DNA from: Acidaminobacterium chupaoyuni
GTDB lineage: Bacteria; Bacillota; Clostridia; Oscillospirales; Butyricicoccaceae
Assembly (NCBI GenBank): GCA_047936785.1
Contig: CP176394.1
Strand: one strand, 5' to 3'
DNA length: 64,000 bases
In this document: piece by piece, positions 47,047-55,783 of the stretch
Numbering within the stretch: position 1 is the first letter of the stretch
Layout of the letters: the number at the start of each line of letters is the position of its first letter
Notes under the pieces: generated by a model
Seen by the model: the letters and a program-made list of their open reading frames with translations, nothing else
Told to the model about the DNA's origin: nothing
The model's database searches: none
Made by a program: the position numbers and the translations under genes

Positions 47047-47598
47047 ATGACGGCGGTCTTTCGAAGAATAACCATTGATGAGCTGAAAGAAGATTTTCTG
47101 AAAGAATTTGATCGAACACAGGTCGTTCGGCAATGCCTGCGCAGAGAAAACGGCGTTTGGAAACTTTGCGATGTTTCCTTCACCGATGGATGGGAGGAAG
47201 GCGACAAACAGCGGGTGATCCGCCAGCTTCGCGAAACTTTAAAGAATCACGGCGTTGTGTGGGCGGCCTTTTGGGAAGGCCATGTGAAAGGTCTCGCTTC
47301 GGTGGAAGGAGAGGCTTTCGGCAGCCGCAAACAATATTTGCAGCTTTCTCATCTGCATGTGTCGCGGGAACTGCGCGGCAAGGGAATTGGCAGCCGTCTG
47401 TTTGAATTGGCCCGCTGTGAATGCCGCCACCGGCAGATCCCTCTGCTTTATATTTCGGCCCATTCCGCCCGGGAATCGCAGCTGTTTTATGAAGCGAAAG
47501 GCTGTGTCGATGCAGAAGAACCCCAGGCAGCGCTGGTGGAGAAAGAGCCTTGCGATCGCCAGATGCAATGCCCGACTTTTGATGAACCGGCAAAATAG
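47047..47598 (+). CDS. GNAT family N-acetyltransferase
   Basis: The 183-residue protein has the acetyl-CoA-binding core LSHLHVSRELRGKGIGSRLFELA (about residues 99-121) and SARESQLFYEAKGC, typical of GNAT enzymes. ATG 47047 is preceded by GAGGTG inside the end of the creatininase gene, so translation is probably coupled. The substrate is unknown. Confidence 0.85.
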   Translation: MTAVFRRITIDELKEDFLKEFDRTQVVRQCLRRENGVWKLCDVSFTDGWEEGDKQRVIRQLRETLKNHGVVWAAFWEGHVKGLASVEGEAFGSRKQYLQLSHLHVSRELRGKGIGSRLFELARCECRHRQIPLLYISAHSARESQLFYEAKGCVDAEEPQAALVEKEPCDRQMQCPTFDEPAK

Positions 47599-47624
47599 CG
47601 GCGTGCGATTTAAAAATAAAAACA

Positions 47625-47659
47625 AAAACGGATGCCCCACTTTGGGGCATCCGTTTTTT
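47625..47659. terminator. Bidirectional terminator between GNAT and PPIase genes
   Basis: A 15-bp perfect stem (AAAACGGATGCCCCA with its complement), a 3-nt loop and A/T runs on both sides. Confidence 0.92.
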
Positions 47660-47672
47660 GATAAACGATGGA

Positions 47673-49148
47673 TCAGATCGCAATATCCACCGCATAGGAA
47701 TGCGTTTTTACGGTTGCTTTTTTCAGCAGGCCGTCAACATAATCGGAGTAATCTTTGGTTTTCAGGCTGCTTTCGGCTTTGCTCTTCCAATAAACTTCGC
47801 CTTCGCCGGAAAAATACATCAGATGATAGCCGTAAGAGGTTTTCACGATGCCTGTGTCGCCGGCTTTGTGGGCGGTGTTGAAGCACCAGTCGTTGAAAGC
47901 GGTATCCATCTGGCCTTTATAGATGTTTTCATATAAGCCGCCGTTTGCCGCCGAGCCGGTGTCTTCGGTGTTTTCGGTTGCCAGCTTGGCAAAGGAATCT
48001 TCGGTGGCTTCGCCGTCTTTCCATTTCTGCAAAAGCGCTTCGGCTTTGGTTTTGATCTCGGCGTCGTTGGTGGTGTCGCTTTTCAGCAGGATGTGACGAA
48101 CATTCACGGTCTTGTAATCATCCAGATAACGGTCAACGAAATAGATGACGGTATAGTTGGTGTCGATTTCCAAAACGGCCTTGTCGCCGGGTTTGCGGGC
48201 GGGGTCTTTATACCAATCGGCAACGGTGCCTGAAGCGGTGGAAAGATCGCTGGCGGTCTTTAAAGTGGAAGCATCTTCGGCATAAGTGTTTTTGGCTTTT
48301 TCGTCATCGGTGGCATATTTCTTTGCGGCGGCGATAAACGATTTTTCATCGGTGATCTCGGCCAGCATAGCGTCTGCCTTGGCTTTTGCAGCTTCTTTGT
48401 TTTTGGCGGTGGCATCTTTGTCGTCGCTGCTTTCAAAGAAGACCTGGAAGAGGCGGTAGTTGACAGAATCGAACTGATCGGTGTTTTCGTTATAATAGCT
48501 TTTCAGTTCTTCATCGGTATAACTGTCTTTGGCGATCTCGCTGTTATAATAATCGCTGGCCAGCGCGGCGCGGGTGAGGATGGCGTTATAATCCTTCACG
48601 GTGATGGGGGCCGAAACCACACTGCGCAGCAGGGCAAGTTCCGTGGTTTTTTGTTCTTCGGCGCTGGTTTTCAGGTTGCCCAAAGTGGTTTTCAGCTTGG
48701 CCTGCGCATCGTCGCTCATTTTATAGTTCTTTTTCATGGCTTCGCTGTAAAGCGCGTAGGTATCGCTCAGCTGGCTTTCCGTCTGTTTGCGGAACATTTC
48801 GCCAAAGGTCAGCTTATCGGAATATTTCTGGGAATCGATATTGGTGGTATCCATGCCCATCTGAGAAAGATAGCTGCCATATTGGTTCAGATAATTTTGG
48901 CGGATCTGCGAGTAATAATAGCTGTATTCAATTGTGTTGATCTTCTGGTCGCCCACCTGCATGGCGGTCATATAGCGCTGAATGGTTCCGGTGGAATAAA
49001 GAACGCCGAACAGCACGAGAGCCGCCAGCAATACACCGATCACCGTTAAAATAATGTTGCGCACTAAATGAGGTTTTTTGTTTGTGCCCGGGTTCAGCAG
49101 CGCTTCTGCTTCTTCGCGCTCATGGCGGGCTCTTGATCCTTTACCCAT
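47673..49148 (-). CDS. Membrane-anchored peptidyl-prolyl isomerase (SurA/PrsA-like)
   Basis: The 491-residue protein has a basic cytoplasmic N-terminus, one membrane anchor (about residues 30-52), a long helical SurA_N-like part and a parvulin domain from about residue 330 (VRHILLKSDTT..., FAKLATENTEDTGSAANGGLYE, IVKTSYGYHLMYF). It should help extracytoplasmic proteins fold. AAGGATGG precedes ATG 49148; it has its own promoter. Confidence 0.88.
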   Translation of the reverse strand: MGKGSRARHEREEAEALLNPGTNKKPHLVRNIILTVIGVLLAALVLFGVLYSTGTIQRYMTAMQVGDQKINTIEYSYYYSQIRQNYLNQYGSYLSQMGMDTTNIDSQKYSDKLTFGEMFRKQTESQLSDTYALYSEAMKKNYKMSDDAQAKLKTTLGNLKTSAEEQKTTELALLRSVVSAPITVKDYNAILTRAALASDYYNSEIAKDSYTDEELKSYYNENTDQFDSVNYRLFQVFFESSDDKDATAKNKEAAKAKADAMLAEITDEKSFIAAAKKYATDDEKAKNTYAEDASTLKTASDLSTASGTVADWYKDPARKPGDKAVLEIDTNYTVIYFVDRYLDDYKTVNVRHILLKSDTTNDAEIKTKAEALLQKWKDGEATEDSFAKLATENTEDTGSAANGGLYENIYKGQMDTAFNDWCFNTAHKAGDTGIVKTSYGYHLMYFSGEGEVYWKSKAESSLKTKDYSDYVDGLLKKATVKTHSYAVDIAI

Positions 49149-49233
49149 TGAAATACCATCCTTGTTATAAAATTTATGCTTATGCTTTTCTATTATAGTC
49201 GAAAGTGCAAAAGCATTTGTTACAAACATATAA

Positions 49234-49262
49234 ATTATGCAGGCTTTTCTGGAAAAAGTCAA
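49234..49262 (-). promoter_or_regulatory. Promoter of the PPIase gene
   Basis: On the minus strand TTGACT (49257-49262) and CATAAT (49234-49239) are spaced by 17 nt. Confidence 0.75.
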
Positions 49263-49340
49263 TTTTTTTTGTTATAATAATCAAGCGATATGCCGAAAAG
49301 CAGGGGCAAAAACCTCTTTTCGGAAAAATGTAAAAAACAC

Positions 49341-49369
49341 TTGCAATTATAGGGTCAACATGATATTAT
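49341..49369 (+). promoter_or_regulatory. Promoter of rpmE
   Basis: TTGCAA (49341-49346), a 17-nt spacer and TATTAT (49364-49369), 40 bp before the GTG start. A hairpin CCGAAAAG/CTTTTCGG lies just upstream at 49294-49322. Confidence 0.7.
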
Positions 49370-49408
49370 AATTTGTGTTTGTAAGAAGCTGATGCGAGGT
49401 GAGAAGAA

Positions 49409-49612
49409 GTGAAAGAGGGTATCCATCCCAATTACAAAAGAACCCAGATCAAATGTGCCTGCGGCAATGTGATCGAAACAGGTTCTACAAAAGAAAACAT
49501 CCATGTTGAAATCTGCAGCAATTGCCATCCCTTCTTTACCGGCAAGCAGAAGCTGGTAGATACAGGCGGACGCGTAGATCGCTTCAAGAAGAAGTTCAAT
49601 ATTGAAGACTAA
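49409..49612 (+). CDS. rpmE: 50S ribosomal protein L31
   Basis: The 67-residue protein has KEGIHPNY, CACGNVIETGST and CSNCHPFFTGKQKLVDTGGRVDRF, diagnostic of L31. The cysteines mark it as the zinc-containing form. The start is GTG 49409 after GAGGTGAG. Confidence 0.97.
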   Translation: MKEGIHPNYKRTQIKCACGNVIETGSTKENIHVEICSNCHPFFTGKQKLVDTGGRVDRFKKKFNIED

Positions 49613-49623
49613 AACATTGGATC

Positions 49624-49658
49624 AAACGGCATCTTTATGATGCCGTTTTCTTTTATTT
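49624..49658 (+). terminator. Terminator after rpmE
   Basis: A 10-bp perfect stem (AAACGGCATC with its complement), a 5-nt loop and a T-rich tail. Confidence 0.9.
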
Positions 49659-49685
49659 TCAGACTATAAAGAATGAAGGTATGAA

Positions 49686-50855
49686 ATGATGGAACATCAG
49701 GTGCGGGCCGCGGCCGAACAGCAAAAAGACTATATGGTGAAGATGCGTCGCTTTTTTCACAGCAATCCCGAAGTGAGCATGCAGGAAACACACACAACGG
49801 CGGCTATTGCGGAAGAACTGAAAAAAATGGGCATTCCGTTCCGCCTGACGAAGCCCACGGGGCTTGTGGCCGAGATCTGCGGGCAGACAGGCGGCGGCAC
49901 AGTGGCGCTGCGGGCGGATATGGATGCGCTGACCATTGCCGAAAAAACAGGGCTGCCCTTTGCCAGCCAAAACGAGGGCATCATGCATGCCTGCGGCCAT
50001 GACGGCCATATGGCGGGGCTGTTGGGCGCCGCCCGTATTTTGAATGAGATGAAATCTCAGTTCTGCGGCGTTGTGCGCCTGATTTTCCAGCCGGGCGAAG
50101 AAGTGGGCATGGGCGCCAAAACCATGATGGAGCAGGGCGCCATGGAGAATGCAGACACCGTTTTCGGCATGCATAACATGCCCCAGATGCCCTGCGGCGC
50201 CATTGCGGGCGGCGCAGGCCCGGTTTTTTCGGCGGCAGATCATTTCAAGATTATCATAAAAGGCAAGGCCGGTCACGGCGCGACCCCCGAGGTGACGGTG
50301 GATGCCACGGTGGCCGCCGCCGCTTTGGTGATGAATTTACAGCCCCTGGTCAGCCGCGAGGTCAGTTCTTTAGACAGCCTGGTGGTGACGGTGGGGCAGC
50401 TTCACAGCGGCAGCCGTTTCAACATCATTTCGGGCGAGGCGGTTTTAGAAGGCACCGTGCGCAGTTTTGATCCGGCGATCCACGATCGCATTCCGGGCGC
50501 GATGGAGCGTGTTGCAAAGCTGACGGCGCAGGCTTACCGCGCCGAAGCCGAAGTGATCTATGAAAAGCTGGTCAAGCCGGTGGTCAATGAAGAAAAAATG
50601 ACCGAACTTTGCTTGAACGCCGCAAAAAAGATCGTTGCAGAACCTTCGCTGGTCATGCAGGAAGGCAAGCAGATGATCGCGGAAGATTTTTCGGAATATA
50701 TGCAGGCCGCGCCGGGCGCATTCTTCCTTTATGGCGTGGGTGGTGAACATCCTCTGCACAGCGATTATTACACGGCGGAAGAAGACGCGCTGGTGACTTC
50801 ATCGGCCATGTATGCGCAGGTGGCGCTGGATACTCTGGCCGCGCTGAAAAAATAA
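49686..50855 (+). CDS. M20 family amidohydrolase (N-acyl amino acid hydrolase-like)
   Basis: The 389-residue protein shows the M20D pattern: RADMDALTIAEKTGLPF, HACGHDGHMAGLLGAA, and FQPGEEVGMGAK with the catalytic Glu, followed by a dimerisation domain from about residue 180. It should bind two metal ions and cleave N-acyl or hippurate-like amide bonds. It stands alone between two terminators. Confidence 0.9.
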   Translation: MMEHQVRAAAEQQKDYMVKMRRFFHSNPEVSMQETHTTAAIAEELKKMGIPFRLTKPTGLVAEICGQTGGGTVALRADMDALTIAEKTGLPFASQNEGIMHACGHDGHMAGLLGAARILNEMKSQFCGVVRLIFQPGEEVGMGAKTMMEQGAMENADTVFGMHNMPQMPCGAIAGGAGPVFSAADHFKIIIKGKAGHGATPEVTVDATVAAAALVMNLQPLVSREVSSLDSLVVTVGQLHSGSRFNIISGEAVLEGTVRSFDPAIHDRIPGAMERVAKLTAQAYRAEAEVIYEKLVKPVVNEEKMTELCLNAAKKIVAEPSLVMQEGKQMIAEDFSEYMQAAPGAFFLYGVGGEHPLHSDYYTAEEDALVTSSAMYAQVALDTLAALKK

Positions 50856-50915
50856 CTCGGCAGATCTCCGCGCAAACGCTCTGAAGAGCCGCGCGAAAAA
50901 GTGAACACAAAAATG

Positions 50916-50945
50916 AAAGACCCCTAGGGGTCTTTTATTTTTTAT
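50916..50945 (+). terminator. Terminator after the M20 gene
   Basis: AAAGACCCC and GGGGTCTTT form a compact palindromic stem followed by TATTTTTT. Confidence 0.8.
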
Positions 50946-51079
50946 CGTTTTTAAACAGTATACAGCGAAAATGCAGAGAGGGCTTTCAAAGAATGCCAAA
51001 CGGCAGAAATAGCAGCTGTGCCATAGAAACAGCCGTTGGCGGCCCCTTCGAAATAGGAAAACCATTTGCTGATGCAAAA

Positions 51080-53170
51080 TCAATCTTGGGTGAAATATTG
51101 TGCAAAAATGATGCTGGCGGTTTGGTTGAGCCCCCAATAGCGCAGCGACATTCGGATATTCAGCAAATGGCCCTGAGAATCGGAAAGCGGGAAAAAACAG
51201 CAGACGGGATGCTTGGTTTTGAGCACCTCTTGAAAAGCGTTTTGAATGACCTCCAGAGATTCTTTGGGCAGATTCTTCTGCTGTGAGAGTTCAAGGCTTT
51301 TTGAATGATCGAAGTGGGCGGCAAACATGGTATAAAAAACAGCGTTCACGCGCAGGATCTGGATATGCTTGTTTTCCACTTGATAAATCGCCGCGGGGGT
51401 TTCCATGCTGTCAAGCAGCAATTCACAGCCGGGCGAGGAGGACCACAGGATCTCACTGATAGCCTGCAGGTTTTCAGAGCGTGGGGCCGTGGGGATCTGT
51501 TGGGTGCGGCCCATCAGCGCTTCATATTCGGAAATCGGCATGGGGCGGGCATAAAAATAACCCTGTGCATAACTACAGCCGATGCTTTTCAAAAAAGAGA
51601 CCTGCTCGGCGGTTTCGACCCCTTCCATGATAACGGGGGTGTTCAGCCAGCCTGCCATGCGGATGGCCGAAGCAAGAATGCTTCGCCCGCGTGAAGGTTC
51701 CGCCCCGCCGGAAAGAAACTTCATATCCACTTTCAAAATATCGACATGGATATCTTTCAAGGTGTTCAAAGAAGAATAACCGCTGCCAAAATCATCCATT
51801 AAAATCACAAATCCGGCTTCGTGAAGTTCTTCGATGATCTTTTCCATCACCGAAGGGTTTTCCATATAGGCGCTTTCGGTGATTTCAAGCTGCAGCAGCT
51901 GGGGAGGGACCTGATATCGTTTCACCAGCTGGATCAGCGAGGCCACCAGATTGGAATTATACATGTTCACGCGGGAAACATTGACAGAGATCGGGCCGGG
52001 ATCCATGCCTTGATCCAGCCAGCTTTTCAGCAGGCGGCAAACACTTTCCCACACATAATAATCGATTTTGCCGATGAAACCGTTTTGCTCGAACACGGGG
52101 ATAAAAAGGCCCGGCGAAAGCATGCCTTTTTCGGGATGACGCCAGCGGATCAGCGCTTCTGCGCCATAAGGGTGTTCTGTTTTTAAGTTATATTTGGGCT
52201 GGAGATAGACTTCGAACTGCCGTGTGTTCAGGGCGTTCTGCATCTCGTTGACCACCCATTGGTTTTGTAAAACCTTCTGGCTCATTTCGGGCTTATAATA
52301 GCTGAGATAAGTCAGATAGCTGCCCTTGCGGGATTTTGCGGCGAGGGTGACCAGCTCATACATTTTCTGGATGCTGTCATCACGGTTTTCGATCACATAC
52401 ACACCGAAAGAGGGGACAATGCGGAATTCGGGGTTATAGACCGCCAGCCGCCGATATGCGTCATCCGCCAGCTTTTGGATGCGTTCGGGGTGATAGGGCA
52501 CACAGAAACAGAAAACATCGGCGTTGATGCGGGCATAGGTGTGCGGCCGCTCGGTTTGGATAGCGTTTTTCAATTCTTCCGCCATATACCGCAGCAGCTT
52601 GTCGCCTTCTTCTTCACCCCAAAAAGCGTTATAGCTTTGAAAACGGTCAACATCCATCCTCACCAAAGCGAAGGTCACAGAAGGGTTCTGGCTGAGCAGT
52701 TTTCTGGTTTCTTCAAAAAAATGCGAGCGGTTGAAAAGCCCTGTCAGCGGGTCGCGCTCATAAAGCTGCCTCATTTCGCTGAGCAGATAGAACTGGCTGC
52801 GCACGATAACATTTTTCAGGCGTGTCATCAGTGTGGCGGGCTGATAAGGCTTTGAAACAAAATCCCAGGCCCCCAGATCCAGCGCCTTCTGCTCGGAGCT
52901 TTCATCTTTTTCGCCGGTCATCACAATGGTGGGGATGGAAGAAAAAGATGAATCGCGAAGGCGGCGCAGCATTTCATAACCATCCATCACCGGCATCATA
53001 ATGTCGAGAAGAATTGCGGAAATATTATGGTGAATGTTCAGCTGATCAAGCGCGGCAGCGCCGTTTTCGGCTTCAACGACGCGATATTCCGCCTGCAGGA
53101 TGCCCTTCAAGATTTCGCGGTTGATGAGCTGGTCTTCCACGATCAAAATCACTTGTTTTTCTTTTTCCAT
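51080..53170 (-). CDS. Response regulator with degenerate GGDEF and intact EAL domains
   Basis: The 696-residue protein has an N-terminal receiver (residues 1-125, with phospho-acceptor Asp in LLDIMMP), a GGDEF-like domain (about 140-290), an EAL domain (about 310-555) and a C-terminal PAS-like region of about 110 residues. The GGDEF motif reads NADVF, so cyclase activity is unlikely. The EAL domain keeps GAEALIRW, LEITES, DDFGSGYSSL and EGVET, so it should hydrolyse cyclic di-GMP. Phosphorylation by a nearby hybrid kinase may control it. It lies about 100 bp downstream of the MobC-kinase fusion on the same strand. Confidence 0.88.
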   Translation of the reverse strand: MEKEKQVILIVEDQLINREILKGILQAEYRVVEAENGAAALDQLNIHHNISAILLDIMMPVMDGYEMLRRLRDSSFSSIPTIVMTGEKDESSEQKALDLGAWDFVSKPYQPATLMTRLKNVIVRSQFYLLSEMRQLYERDPLTGLFNRSHFFEETRKLLSQNPSVTFALVRMDVDRFQSYNAFWGEEEGDKLLRYMAEELKNAIQTERPHTYARINADVFCFCVPYHPERIQKLADDAYRRLAVYNPEFRIVPSFGVYVIENRDDSIQKMYELVTLAAKSRKGSYLTYLSYYKPEMSQKVLQNQWVVNEMQNALNTRQFEVYLQPKYNLKTEHPYGAEALIRWRHPEKGMLSPGLFIPVFEQNGFIGKIDYYVWESVCRLLKSWLDQGMDPGPISVNVSRVNMYNSNLVASLIQLVKRYQVPPQLLQLEITESAYMENPSVMEKIIEELHEAGFVILMDDFGSGYSSLNTLKDIHVDILKVDMKFLSGGAEPSRGRSILASAIRMAGWLNTPVIMEGVETAEQVSFLKSIGCSYAQGYFYARPMPISEYEALMGRTQQIPTAPRSENLQAISEILWSSSPGCELLLDSMETPAAIYQVENKHIQILRVNAVFYTMFAAHFDHSKSLELSQQKNLPKESLEVIQNAFQEVLKTKHPVCCFFPLSDSQGHLLNIRMSLRYWGLNQTASIIFAQYFTQD

Positions 53171-53273
53171 AATCGATCTCCTCTGCGGCCGTCTTTATGT
53201 GATGAGATCATTCCGTATAAAGAACGGGATGTCAAATAATTTATGATAAAACGCAAAAGCAAACTGGGGGAAA

Positions 53274-54725
53274 TCAGGCTTGAGGGGGCTTGGCAAAGGC
53301 TTTTTTCAGCGCCTGCTCCAGCAGGGCGGGGTCGATGGGCTTGGGGATATGGTCGTTCATGCCGGCCTCGGAGCATTTTTTCACATCGTTTTCAAAGGCG
53401 TCGGCTGTCATGGCGATAATGGGGATCGAGGCGGCGTCCTCCCGCGGGAAACTGCGGATGGCCCGGGCGGTGTCATAACCATCCATCACCGGCATGCGGA
53501 TATCCAGAAGCACGGCGTCATAGGTGCCGGCGGGCGCTGAAGCATAAAGCTCAAACCCCGCTTTGCCGTTTGGCGCGCAATCTGTGAGGATGCCGTGCTT
53601 TTTCAAAAGAAGAACGGCGATCTCGGTGTTGATTTGATTATCTTCACAAAGCAAGACGCGCTTTCCCTGCAACACAACGGCGTCTTGTTCGCTTTGCGCG
53701 CTGGTAGGATCGATGCCATCCGCCGGCGGCATGGGAAGATCCACCGTGAAACGGGTGCCAAGATTGATTTTGCTGTCAACACAGATCGAGCCGCCCAGAA
53801 AATCTACGGTTTTTTTCACAATGGAAAGCCCGAGGCCTGTTCCGTCGGCGGCATCGGGGCCCATACGATGTTCCTGGGTGAAAGGCTCATAAAGCCGGGA
53901 AAGAAATTCTTCGCTCATGCCGATGCCGGTGTCTTCGATTACGATATGCCCATTGCAGGGGCCCTGAGAAGGTTCGCTGAGAGAAACAGAAAATGATACG
54001 GTTCCGCCGGCAGGGGTATATTTCACGGCGTTGGAAAGCAGATTCAGCAGGATCTTTTGCACCTTTGAACGATCGACACAGACCCATCCAAAAGGAAAGG
54101 CCGAAAAATCGGTCAGCAGACGGATGTTTTTCTGATCGGCAGAGGGCTTTACGGCGGCGATCACGGTTTCTATCAGTTCGTGGCTGTCGATCGCTTTGGC
54201 ATCTAAAGTCATTTTGCCGCTTTCGATCCGTGAAAGCTCCAGTGTATCGTTGACCAGGCTTAAAAGAAGATCGCCCGAAGAGCGGATCTTGGTGAGATAA
54301 TCCTGTTTGAGAAGCGGGTCGCTTTCTTCGGCGGCCAGCTTGGCGAAACCGAGGATGCCGTTGAGAGGGGTGCGCAGATCATGGCTCATGCTGGAGAGAA
54401 AAAGAGATTTGGCGGCTCTGACCTCGCTGGACAGGGCGTTGTAAGGCGCGCCGCACTCGTTCAGAAAGCGGGCAATCTGATTGAGGTTGCCGCCGATCTT
54501 CCCGTAGGCGGCGGTAAGATCCCCAATGGCGGCAAGCATTTTATCGTCCACGACGGAAACATGAATGACGGGCTTGATTTGCAGCCTGGTCAGAGACTGC
54601 CGTATCATTTCGGCTTGACTGATGCCGTAAGCCGCACATTGCTTTTGAAACAGTTCGTACTCATCGTCATCGAGCCGAGTTTTGACGATATGGGTTCGGT
54701 GTGGGGTGTTGTATTTCTGTCGCAT
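53274..54725 (-). CDS. MobC-hybrid histidine kinase chimera
   Basis: Residues 1-105 of this 483-residue protein are a MobC-type relaxosome protein, with a ribbon-helix-helix start (HIVKTRLDDDEYELF, GISQAEMIRQSL) and AYGKIGGNLNQIARFLNECG near residues 73-92. From residue 106 it is a hybrid histidine kinase: His115 in SHDLRTPLNG, a HATPase domain to about 330 and a receiver with Asp408 in LLDIRMP. There is no membrane segment or sensor domain. The join is in frame with no stop. It probably arose when a mobile element deleted the native N-terminus. It could be DNA-bound through the MobC part. GGAGG precedes ATG 54725. Confidence 0.85.
   Translation of the reverse strand: MRQKYNTPHRTHIVKTRLDDDEYELFQKQCAAYGISQAEMIRQSLTRLQIKPVIHVSVVDDKMLAAIGDLTAAYGKIGGNLNQIARFLNECGAPYNALSSEVRAAKSLFLSSMSHDLRTPLNGILGFAKLAAEESDPLLKQDYLTKIRSSGDLLLSLVNDTLELSRIESGKMTLDAKAIDSHELIETVIAAVKPSADQKNIRLLTDFSAFPFGWVCVDRSKVQKILLNLLSNAVKYTPAGGTVSFSVSLSEPSQGPCNGHIVIEDTGIGMSEEFLSRLYEPFTQEHRMGPDAADGTGLGLSIVKKTVDFLGGSICVDSKINLGTRFTVDLPMPPADGIDPTSAQSEQDAVVLQGKRVLLCEDNQINTEIAVLLLKKHGILTDCAPNGKAGFELYASAPAGTYDAVLLDIRMPVMDGYDTARAIRSFPREDAASIPIIAMTADAFENDVKKCSEAGMNDHIPKPIDPALLEQALKKAFAKPPQA
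54411..54411. other. Approximate fusion joint between mobC and histidine kinase sequence
   Basis: The protein changes from MobC-like (…EVRAA) to kinase-like (KSLFLSSMSHD…) here. Both families carry an RA(A)-type stretch at this point, which would fit a join at short homology. The base is approximate. Confidence 0.6.
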
Positions 54726-55352
54726 AAGTGCCTCCGTTCATATCAGGTTGTTGATGTCGGGAATGTACCTGATGAATGATATTCAGTTTTCGTAGCAAGG
54801 ACAGCGGTTCGGATGAACCGGGGAAACCCTATTTACTGTTTTTGGTTTGCAATAAATTTGCCTCTCAAGTAGTAGCCAGCGAAAACGCTGTTTTTACATC
54901 CAAACGACGAAAGAAATTTAAAAAACATCAAAATATTTTGAACCGACGCAGCCGAGGTACGGCGCTTGCGCCGGTAGAGCAGGGTTTGGGGAAGGCACTC
55001 CCCAACAAGATTCCGTGAGGGACAGATTGAGCAGAACTGCGAAATATGGCACCATGGTAGAATCTTGCTCTACCTGCTCATGCTCTGCCTCCGTCCGGCG
55101 TTTCGTGCTTTTCGTTTCTATCCATACTACAAATTTCAAAGGGCGTTTTGGCCGCCTCTTGCGTGGCTAAACCCCAAAAAGCAGATTTCCCGGCTTACTC
55201 CCTACAACACCGCATTTTGAATAATGCCAAATATCCGGCGAACTTTTTTCTTTGTCACCCTCCACGACGGAAAAGCGGAAATGCCAACTGCGCGGAACAT
55301 TATTCTTTTCACCACTACTACGGTACGGACACCCTCAATTTCCAAACGGGCG
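54726..55352. other. Non-coding remnant of a mobile element upstream of mobC
   Basis: No convincing gene was found in this stretch. Its sequence (inverted repeats and clipped frames) is of the kind seen upstream of mobC and relaxase genes in clostridial integrative elements. The candidate oriT lies in it. Confidence 0.5.
54960..55074. other. Candidate origin-of-transfer remnant (oriT-like inverted repeats)
   Basis: Three dyads lie 5' of mobC: GGCGC-tt-GCGCC (54961-54972), TTGGGGA-N6-TCCCCAA (54986-55005), and a long-range pair GGTAGAGCA (54973-54981) with TGCTCTACC (55066-55074). Position and structure fit an oriT, but no nic site is recognised and no relaxase gene remains. Confidence 0.45.
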
Positions 55353-55391
55353 CAAAAAAAGCCGCAGGATTTTCAAAAAATCTCTGCGGCT
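55353..55391 (-). terminator. Strong minus-strand terminator without an evident gene
   Basis: On the minus strand AGCCGCAG and CTGCGGCT close a stem, with an A/T inner stem and one bulge, followed by eight T. It would end a leftward transcript coming from the structured element at 55431-55540, where no gene is seen. Confidence 0.65.
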
Positions 55392-55430
55392 CATGCCTCG
55401 GCGTTATTTGGTTTTCGTTCCCATAGTAAA

Positions 55431-55565
55431 AGGGGGGCGATAGCATTTAATGCTGTCGCTCCCCTTGATTACCCGTCAGCGCGGACAGGCGAGGTTGTCA
55501 ACGGCGGCGCATTTATGCGCCGTTCATCTTGACCGTTGACGGGCGCGACTGGATGGGCTATCTCA
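55431..55565. repeat. Structured element, copy A (hairpin - 31-nt linker - nested hairpin)
   Basis: Hairpin 1 (55431-55465) is about 16 bp with a 3-nt loop. After a 31-nt linker starting TGATTACCC comes a nested hairpin: outer arms GTCAACGG (55497-55504) and CCGTTGAC (55533-55540), inner CGGCGCAT-tt-ATGCGCCG (55505-55522). The tail GGGCTATCTC follows. A diverged copy lies at 57546-57680. Confidence 0.75.
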
Positions 55566-55678
55566 TGATGATTTCTCAAAAAACTTTTACCCACCTTGAA
55601 ATTTCAAAATTAATGTGCTACACTAAACTTGCGGATAGTATAAGCTATTTGACTATTGATACGATTGGAGGTAACATC

Positions 55679-55783
55679 ATGTGTCGTTCTAATGCTAAAC
55701 AGTATGGTTTATGGCGAACACGATTTTGGTGCAGTCCGCAGTTGTGGAGAGGACAAATCAAAATCATTCACATGGGCGCATAA
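55679..55783 (+). CDS. 34-residue Trp-rich peptide, possible leader peptide
   Basis: The ORF starts with ATG after a strong GGAGG (8-nt spacing). The peptide has three Trp (positions 12, 17 and 23), two Cys and many basic residues. Its last codons and TAA stop (55781-55783) lie within the left arm of a 15-bp terminator-like hairpin. Translation to the end would therefore interfere with that hairpin, the arrangement of a leader peptide. No homolog is recognised. It could also be a short secreted or antimicrobial peptide. Confidence 0.45.
   Translation: MCRSNAKQYGLWRTRFWCSPQLWRGQIKIIHMGA

Noticed and set aside
53274..54725. The MobC-kinase fusion as a simple misread of two overlapping genes
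   Set aside because: A single uninterrupted frame crosses the joint with no internal start preceded by a ribosome site. An assembly error cannot be excluded without reads.
54776..55018. Plus-strand open frame in the oriT-like region
   Set aside because: It has no plausible ribosome site and runs through the inverted repeats; it is best read as non-coding element DNA.
55148..55532. Overlapping plus-strand open frames of about 60-100 codons
   Set aside because: They overlap a minus-strand terminator and structured element A, lack ribosome sites and have the composition of non-coding DNA.
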